From contig CM073891.1 in the NCBI GenBank assembly GCA_037176705.1, forward strand, positions 50,408,571-50,472,570: DNA of 64,000 bases. Direction: 5' to 3'. The notes under the pieces are model-generated. The model ran no database searches, was not told where the DNA came from, and saw only the letters and a program-made list of their open reading frames with translations. The stretch is from Molossus alvarezi (lineage: Eukaryota > Chordata > Mammalia > Chiroptera > Molossidae). Shown here piece after piece: positions 57,307 through 64,000 of the stretch (its first letter is position 1; each line of letters starts with the position of its first letter). Made by a program: the position numbers and the translations under genes.

Positions 57307-57381
57307 GCTGTTCTTCTTTTTTTTTTTTAATCCTCACTTGCAAACATTTTCCATATTCTACACAGATAGAGCGGGAGGGGG

Positions 57382-57431
<50 letters not shown>

Positions 57432-57608
57432 CATCGACGTGAAAGGAACACATCAAGTGGCTGCCTCCCACATGACCCAACCAGGGCCGGGGACAAACTG
57501 CAACTGAGGTACGTGCCCTTAGCGGGAACTGAACCCGGGTCTCTCTGGACCACATGCCGATGCTCTAACCGCTGAACCAAACTGGCCAGGGCTGCTGTGC
57601 TTCTTTTT
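57307..57608 (-). mobile_element. VES SINE with 15-bp target duplication
   Basis: Element 57322-57593, minus strand, flanked by GCTGTTCTTCTTTTT (57307-57321) and GCTGTGCTTCTTTTT (57594-57608). Contains an expanded (GA)n run (about 57384-57429). Its tail hairpin is degraded (ATCCTCACTTGCAAAC). Confidence 0.95.
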
Positions 57609-58380
57609 ATTATTTTTTGTTGTTCCACATTGCCAAACCCTGCATAATGCCCCTTCACTTTCTGCATACTACATCAATAATGTATTTACCATCCATGCAC
57701 AAATGCATTCAGACATATTTGACTGAGAACTTTTTTTAAATATTAATTTATTTATGTCAGATAACTTGTAAATTAATGTTAAACTTTGGCATTAGGCCAA
57801 GATATATAATGAGAAATAAAATATTACCTGCTTATGATAATCTTCCAAATACACTGAGTATATTAAAGTAATTATAATTTAGCTTAATTGGTCTTAATCC
57901 AGCAAGAAGACTCATATGCTCTTTAAATATAAACAAAATATGCACAAAAAATTAAAAATATTTTATTTAAAATAATGACTTTCTGGTGGTTTATCGATAC
58001 TATTTTTCATGTTGGTTGTCTATATGTGTGTGTGCGTGTGTGACTTATAACAAACTAGTTTTTTTGTGACTTATAACAAACATTTAGTAAATGCTGATGA
58101 CATTGTGCATTTATTTACCTTTTAGTAACTCAACATCTGCCTTAGGTTGGAGAAAGGCTGTCAAATAAATATAGTAAAAGTAGGATACCAAGAAAGCGGG
58201 TGTACAGGAGGTAACAATCATCCTCTCATTACCCGCACGCCACATGGGCTATGAACATGCCACATCCTGGACTGCAGGGTCTTTACCCACAGCCTGGGCA
58301 ATGATCAACATGGACCTGACCTCTCTCCTCCCCTGGGTTACAGTTGGCCAGATTCATGTTCACACCTCACACTGGACCAA
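57609..58380. other. Anonymous sequence
   Basis: No supported feature. 58140-58380 is less AT-rich and could be an unresolved old LTR fragment. Confidence 0.45.
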
Positions 58381-58669
58381 CCAGATTCTCTCTCTCTCTC
58401 TCTTTTTTTTTATTTTATCCTCACCCGAGGACATTTTTCCATTTTTTGTAGAGATAGAGTGGGAGGGAGAGAGAGGAAGAGAGAGAGAGAGAGAAACATC
58501 GATGCGAAAGGGACACATCGAGTGGCTGCCACCCGCACCACAATCCAGGGCCGGGTACAAACTGCAACCAAGGTACATGCCCTTAGCGGGAACCGAACCT
58601 GGGTCTCTCTGGACCGCAGGCGGACGCTCTAACCGCTGAGCCAAACTGGCCAGGGCCAGATTCTCTCTC
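58381..58669 (-). mobile_element. Young VES SINE with 14-bp target duplication
   Basis: Element 58395-58655, minus strand, exact flanks CCAGATTCTCTCTC at 58381-58394 and 58656-58669. The tail hairpin is TATCCTCACCCGAGGACA (stem kept with one G-U pair in SINE sense). Head complement GAGCCAAACTGGCCAGGGCC at the right. Confidence 0.95.
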
Positions 58670-58984
58670 ATGAGAATTCTGGGTGACAAGTCAGAATTAG
58701 TGTCTAATACAGAATAAAGAAAAAAAATATATGATTGGTAGATAGACTATCAGGCAAATTGGGGTATCCTCTTTGTCACTGGGTGCTTACAATATATGAA
58801 GAAAAGAAATTTTCTTAGACTCGCATGGGAGGATGAGTGCTTTTCATTTGCATGGAATTCATCTCTGGGTTTTCAAAGTCCCATTACCCTTAGTCCAGTC
58901 ACAGAAGAAATGTAGCTGGAGATTCAGTAAAACGAGAAGCAAAGGCTGCGTCCAAAGTTTCCTTTCATGTTGGAGCTGGGTCCA

Positions 58985-59395
58985 GTTCAGCATCCAGCTA
59001 GTTGCAGTCTATTAGTTTATTGTGTGTGTGTGGGGGGGGGGGGTCCACGGGCCATGGGCCATGTGGGTGAATGCCAGGAAGCAGCCACAAGAGAGCCCCA
59101 CACAGAAGTCAAGTGCAACAGGTCAAGAGGAACCAAGAAAGCAAACTCCTTTGTTTAGAGGATTAAATATCTTAACTTTCATGCCCTTGCAGTGACCACA
59201 CCCATTCTGGCCAATGATCTGTTCCCAGGTGTGATTGACAAGCCAGTACCTCCCTCACCCTGACTCTACTGGGCATGTGTCTATCATCTTCCCTGTGCAG
59301 TCCCTTCCCCCAGTGATCTGCCAGGAATAAACATGTGGCTCCCTGGGGAGTGTAAAGCTTTAGTTTCCTGGTGACGCTGCCTAAACGACATGCCT
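58985..59395 (+). mobile_element. Possible LTR fragment
   Basis: GC-richer block with (TG)n-poly(G) at 59019-59043 and AGGAATAAACATGTGGCTCC (polyadenylation signal, about 59324) about 70 bases before its CGACA end. This is the layout of a U3-R-U5 LTR, but the termini and family are not established. Confidence 0.35.
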
Positions 59396-60628
59396 ATAAT
59401 ATTTGGCCTCCCTTTGCTCCTTTCCTGTTATTAATAACCAGGTTAATTACAATGGTATCAGATGTAGAAAAATTTATTTGAAAAGTTTAGTCTTCATTTC
59501 TGAATAAAACTTTTAGTAAACCAGAAATTTAAGGAAATTTGCTCACTCTAATGAAAAGACATCAGCAAAAAACTTAGAGTAAACTTTTTATTTAATGGTA
59601 AAACACTGAAAACAGTAAGCTGAGAACTGGCAAGGATGAACACCCTCTTTACATATATTCTCCTTGTCTGGCATCCTAGCCAGGAAACTATGGGGGTGGG
59701 TAGAGGGGAAGGGATCCAAAAGAAGTAAATGAATTGAAAACATAAGAGTAAAATTTATACCAGGGGTACAGAAGGACTTACATTATATTTGCATAGTCTA
59801 CTTCCTATGTTGGTTGGTGGGTACATGAGGTTTATTTTCTTGTTACAGTTTAATATGTTGACGTGATATTATAAACTCTTAAATGCATACATATTTTTGA
59901 AATAATGTCTAATCCAAGAGAAACTTAATTTGGGTAAAGATAAGGGAATAACCTTAGTTTATATAAGCCAATTACTTTTTTAAGGCAGGTGATATTAAGT
60001 CTCCATAAAATGCCCACATGTAAAACTACAGCATCATACAGAATGTGAGGTTTCGTTCCTCCTATACTATCCTCAGACCTTACACTAGCTGGAAGGGCTC
60101 ACACTCCCTTCTGTTCAGCGAATTCCCAAATGAAATATTTAATTCCAAAGTTCTACATTTTATGTCTCCCTGCAACTCAATGATTTTAGAAGAGGCGGTT
60201 GTGAAATGTCTTGGAGAGTTAAAAATATCAAGGGAATATTATTGAAGGAACTGGCACCCCCATCAGTATATCATTTAACAGTATACAAATGATTTAGCAG
60301 TAACACCACCAGGCTTCTCGAGTTCACAATTTCCATTCTCACATCTGAAAATAGATTGTAGCTCTGCTAACAGTTCACACTATTTTTCAAAATAGGCCAG
60401 CAGATCCTTTAATATCCAGTGTTTTAGAAAGTATTACCACAAACACTGTTCTTACATACACTTAGGTAAAGTGGGTGTAATTTGAGGGGCACAGAGGAAA
60501 TTCCCCAAAACAACATATTCACTTGTGCATAAACTTATATTTTCCCCACTGGACCTACCAAGCTGTTTTAAAACTTTATTGTCCCATTTAATTGAAAAGA
60601 AAATAAATCTAGAGAAATTCAAGTTTAA
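59396..60628. other. Anonymous sequence
   Basis: Nothing supported. Confidence 0.5.
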
Positions 60629-60850
60629 AGAGAGATGGAGAGGAGAAATGGAGACAGAGAATGGTAGGGAGGCACGAAGGGAGGGAGAGGCAGAGAGGGG
60701 GTCTCTGGAGAAAAGAGCGGAAGTGAGGGGAACAGAGAGCTGGAGAAGACAGAGGGGAGAGAAGAGAAGGGTGAAGAGTGAGAGACTCAGAGACCAAGAG
60801 AGTAAGGGAACGGGGAGATGGGGAGGGAGAACAAGAAAGTGCGGGAGTGC
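60629..60850. repeat. Purine-rich (GA/GGGA) tract
   Basis: About 220 bases almost entirely A and G on the plus strand (AGAGAGATGGAGAGGAGAAA and similar). It opens long low-complexity frames on both strands that are not genes. Confidence 0.9.
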
Positions 60851-61066
60851 ACTAGGAAACAGAATGATGAATGACAGATAGAGCAAGGAAATTTTATGCG
60901 TATTTATAAAATCCACACAAATTGAAAAGTAATTAATATACGTATTCTATTTCCTAGATTTACAAGAGAGACCCTCCTCTTTACTTTCTTCAACATACTC
61001 ATTTTTGTTTTTGTTTTTCTTTTAATGACTGATCTCTCTTTATTCATCCACTCATAAATGGACATT

Positions 61067-61400
61067 AAGAAATGCTGTCACCCTGGCTGGTGTGGCTCAG
61101 TTGGTTGGGCATTGTCCCATGCACTGAAAGGTTGCTGGTTTGATTCCTGGTCAGGGCACATGCTCTGGGTTTGGGGCTGAATTCCTAGTAGGGGGAGTGC
61201 AGGAGGCTCTCACATCAATGTTTTTTTCCCTCTCCTTTCCTTTATTATAAAAACCAATAAATATTTTTTTATTAAAAAAAGAGAGAAAGACTCTCTCTCT
61301 CTCTCTTCCTCTCCCTCCCTCCCACTCTATCTGAACAAAAAATGGAAAAATGTCCTTGGGTGAGGATAAAAAAAAAAAGAGAGAGAAAGAAAGAAATGCT
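61067..61400 (+). mobile_element. Older VES SINE carrying a nested truncated VES
   Basis: Head CACCCTGGCTGGTGTGGCTC with a B-box-like TTTGATTCCTGG. The older copy runs from about 61081 to its tail at 61280. Flanks AAGAAATGCT at 61067-61076 and 61391-61400 enclose both it and the nested insertion. Confidence 0.87.
61291..61370 (+). mobile_element. 5'-truncated VES SINE in the tail of an older copy
   Basis: Only the 3' ~80 bases of a young-type VES remain: (CT)n, CCCACTCTATCTGAACAAAA and the tail TGTCCTTGGGTGAGGATA. Flanked by A-rich AAAAGAGAGAAAGA-type repeats (about 61276-61290 and 61372-61390). Confidence 0.82.
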
Positions 61401-61712
61401 ACCTTTAATATGTGATTTTATTTGGCTTTTTTTTGTTTTGTTTTCAATTTTACTCCCCAGAGCTCATTAAATATCTCTCTGATTCTCAAATTCAAATTTC
61501 CCAGAGTTAATTTATTGACCACACCTTACCTAAGGTGTGTTCATCCCTGACCCAATCAAGCAAGTATGGAGGAAGGATCTTATGACATGTTAAGTAAAAC
61601 ATAGGGCTGGTTTTATTAGAAGTAGGAGGTAAGGCAAGCAGGCACCCCATAATTCACCTAGCACTATCTTTAGGTCAAATTATTAAGGGTTACTATAAAA
61701 TGTGAAGGTAGC

Positions 61713-61713
<1 letters not shown>

Positions 61714-61748
<35 letters not shown>
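61714..61748. repeat. (CA)n microsatellite
   Basis: 35-bp AC run. Confidence 0.95.
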
Positions 61749-61750
<2 letters not shown>

Positions 61751-61801
61751 ATTCAAACGACTTAAATTTTTAGTCAATCTGCAGTCCATTCAAATAATCA
61801 C

Positions 61802-62254
61802 TGACATCTGAGTGAGGATCCAGAGCCGAGTGCTGTGCTAGAATCCACACAGGTTTATTGGGTGGTCTGGCAAGAGGCCGGATTTGCGTGGTGAGAGTAA
61901 GAGGTGGCAAGAAGGAGAACTGAGTTGCCTGGAGAAGCTAGCGGGAACGGAGGATGCTGAATTGCAAAACTTAGAGCACATAGGTCAAGCTTCCTAACTT
62001 TTCCAGGAATGATTGCCAATTCAAATAAGTGTTTATCTACTACTGGCCCCTGCAGTAGTACAGAGGGAAAACAGACAAGAAATATAAAGTAGTCAGGTTA
62101 GGGAATCCGGCTCAACTTCAACCTCTATATAGCCACCTCCGGGCCCCTGCTGACACTTCCTGGACATCTCTGTCACCACCACCCTTCTGCACACTGGAAA
62201 GCAACTAGAACTCCAGCTCTGTTTATGATTCTGACATGAAACTGAACCCCTACA
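61802..62254 (-). mobile_element. ERV LTR, about 453 bp
   Basis: Minus-strand LTR of the form TGTAGGGG...GATGTCA. A TATA-like GGCTATATAG (complement of about 62126-62135) and polyadenylation signal CCAATAAACC (complement near 61853-61862) lie in the expected order. No matching target duplication was found at these ends, so they may be off by a few bases or the flanks may have decayed. Confidence 0.7.
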
Positions 62255-64000
62255 TTAATATGATTAGCATGCAGCACAGTAGAAATTACTGGAAGCATGC
62301 TCTGAAGTCACGCCAAACACATGCTTTGTAGACATGATAATCTTCAATATAGATCACAAATGAGTGTTTTGATTTTCAAGTGAGAACATTAACTCCAGGA
62401 TTACCACCCAGAGAGCTACGTTCGCATTGCTGGGGCGTAATTAATTTTGAATTATGAAAATGGACCTCCTTCCAGTCATGTCTGAAATTCCATTCACCCT
62501 GGTCTGAAAGCAACCATAATACACAGAAATAGTATGGGGTGAAAATTAAATCCACACAAAGAAGGATTCCGGCCAGATTTCTGGAAGGATATTCAAACTT
62601 AGCTCATGTCACTGTTGTGCAAACATATAGAAGGGAAAGTACTAATATTCTGACCAAGTAACAGCATGAATCCAGCCTCAGGCCTAAAATCTAAGTTATC
62701 CATCAGTAATATTTTCACTTTTATTTAAACTGGGCATCATTCTTGGAGCAATTCGGAAGAGGTTGATGCGTGGTGAGAATCACTAGCCCACATATGTGAA
62801 GTGATATCAATCTCTTGTGGTAGGAAGAAAAGAACAGAGGTAATTTACCAAATGGTACCCCACTGACCTGAAAGAAAAATTTGCTTTATATAGAGGTTTC
62901 ATTTTAGAGGGGATTTATTAACCAGACCTTATTGTAAGACTGACAGCATATGCTGATTAAGAGTATATTGGAATATTTTTCTACCCTCTGGCTTTTTTAT
63001 GAAATAGGAAGGTTTATATTTAGTTGCAGACTCTAAGGTGCTGAGTTAATATTCCAGAACTGGAGATCAGAGGTATGCTAAAGCATAAAGCTCTGTTTAC
63101 ATGTTCACGGAGTCAGAAGGATACCTATTATGGAATTATGAAAATTCAGAGTGTCTATAAACCCTGATTCACAAGAGAGATTTTTCCTGGAGATATTCAG
63201 CATACATTACTTCAAATTCTGAGTTTCTCTGTATTGTGAATCCTATTGAAAAAATTTAATTAAATGTGATATATTGAGGGCTTCCCAGTCTGCAGTTTAG
63301 GATCAAGTTACTAAACATTTCTGTTAGACGGTGTCTTTCACTGAAAGAGAAGGAAGAGATCTTGGACAAGGAGTTAAAGTGAAGCATTCACATCCCAAGA
63401 CATGTGGAAAGAGAGGTTATCGCCTCGTAGTGCATCGTGCCACTGTTACTTCTGTTTAGAAGAATCATTTTCAGGGTAATGTTGAGACCACTCAAATTGC
63501 CACCCTCATAAAAAACAAATTGCTTGTCAAGCCCACAAGGCAGAGAACTCAACTGGCTTGGAGAAGTAAGAGGGAGAAATAATTATTGAAACACAAATCC
63601 AAATGCTTTGTGAACTGCGTATCGTATTTTGTCCTGTGGGTCTCTGAAGGACTCAACTGACAATATGCTGTTGCTTGCCTCTGTGATACTCCCCCAGCGT
63701 CATTTAGAGCTCTCTCATCATTAAATAGCAGACATTTTGTGGAATTGATAAATATAGTCTTCAACATTAACTAAATAATCCTCCCAATAGTCTGGTAAAA
63801 CAGATGGAGAGAATAAAACAGAGAAGTTGTTAAGGGGCTTAACTCGGTCCATAGAGACAATCTTGTGACTTAGTTAGTATTGGACCTCCCTAGTTCAAGT
63901 TTATGACACCTTCTCTCCCTTTTTTGACTTATAAATAGCAACCAAGTCTCTCCAAACCACAACCACCCCAACCCCCACTGCCTCATGCTTGTTTTAATTC
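62255..64000. other. Anonymous sequence with few recognisable repeats
   Basis: No gene or SINE seen. 62380-62560 contains AT-rich homeodomain-type words in a moderately GC context (GGCGTAATTAATTTTGAATT, 62434-62453). Candidate conserved non-coding DNA, untested. Confidence 0.4.

Noticed and set aside
60452..60916. 154-codon minus and 118-codon plus frames
   Set aside because: Both come from the purine-rich tract; low-complexity Ser/Leu or Arg/Glu-rich translation, no domain.

Overview
The window looks like an intergenic, repeat-dense stretch of a bat genome, most likely a vespertilionid or close yangochiropteran relative. The evidence is about fifteen copies of a tRNA-derived SINE whose heads read GCCCTGGCCAGTTTGGCTC or an older variant, with a pol III A box and B box and a pyrimidine-rich 3' half. 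This is the VES family known from these bats. Placental-wide fossils (MLT1/MaLR LTRs, Tigger-like DNA transposons, old L1 tails) are also present. I found no host protein-coding gene, tRNA, rRNA or CRISPR array. Every long open frame is L1 or transposase coding debris, the antisense of such debris, or low-complexity sequence.

Layout. 1-15929 is a three-deep nest of L1 LINEs, all on the minus strand. An outer L1 (A) is cut by a full-length L1 (B; 18-bp target duplication at 213-230 and 12396-12413). B is cut in turn by a full-length L1 (C; 15-bp duplication at 3659-3673 and 9629-9643). All three carry ORF1 and ORF2 remnants broken by stops and frameshifts, and each has a different 5' UTR. 15930-27300 is AT-rich DNA with VES SINEs, an MLT1 LTR plus internal remnant, a twin-primed (5'-inverted) L1 and a 1.04-kb pogo/Tigger-like non-autonomous transposon holding two VES copies. 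27300-34700 is mostly anonymous, with old L1 tails and an MLT1 LTR split by a complete solo ERV LTR whose 6-bp target duplication is TTAGGG. 34580-44420 holds two mariner-type MITEs in opposite orientation, a probable ERV LTR, an MLT1 LTR split by an L1, a 73-bp L1 insertion and an older L1 3' end. 44750-54500 is anonymous sequence with one clean 1.24-kb L1 insertion, several VES copies, a 100-bp tandem duplication and two VES copies inserted at the same target site. 54549-56998 is a decayed Tigger/pogo transposon with recognisable transposase pieces. The remainder holds VES copies, a purine-rich tract and an LTR at 61802-62254; the last 1.75 kb shows no repeat I recognise.

The elements interact only as insertion history. 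L1 ORF2 protein is the known engine for L1 and probably for the SINEs, and the target duplications allow relative dating: A before B before C, the Tigger-like MITE before its two VES copies, and MLT1 before the solo LTR. Nothing here reads as a new multi-gene system. The most interesting observations are the L1 nest, the alternating-period tandem repeat in the 5' UTR of L1-C, a microhomology-flanked in-frame deletion in its ORF2, a short MLT1-like patch inside a twin-primed L1, and a 3'-terminal hairpin kept by the younger VES copies. All alignments were made by eye; family names below the level stated were not verified against a repeat library.
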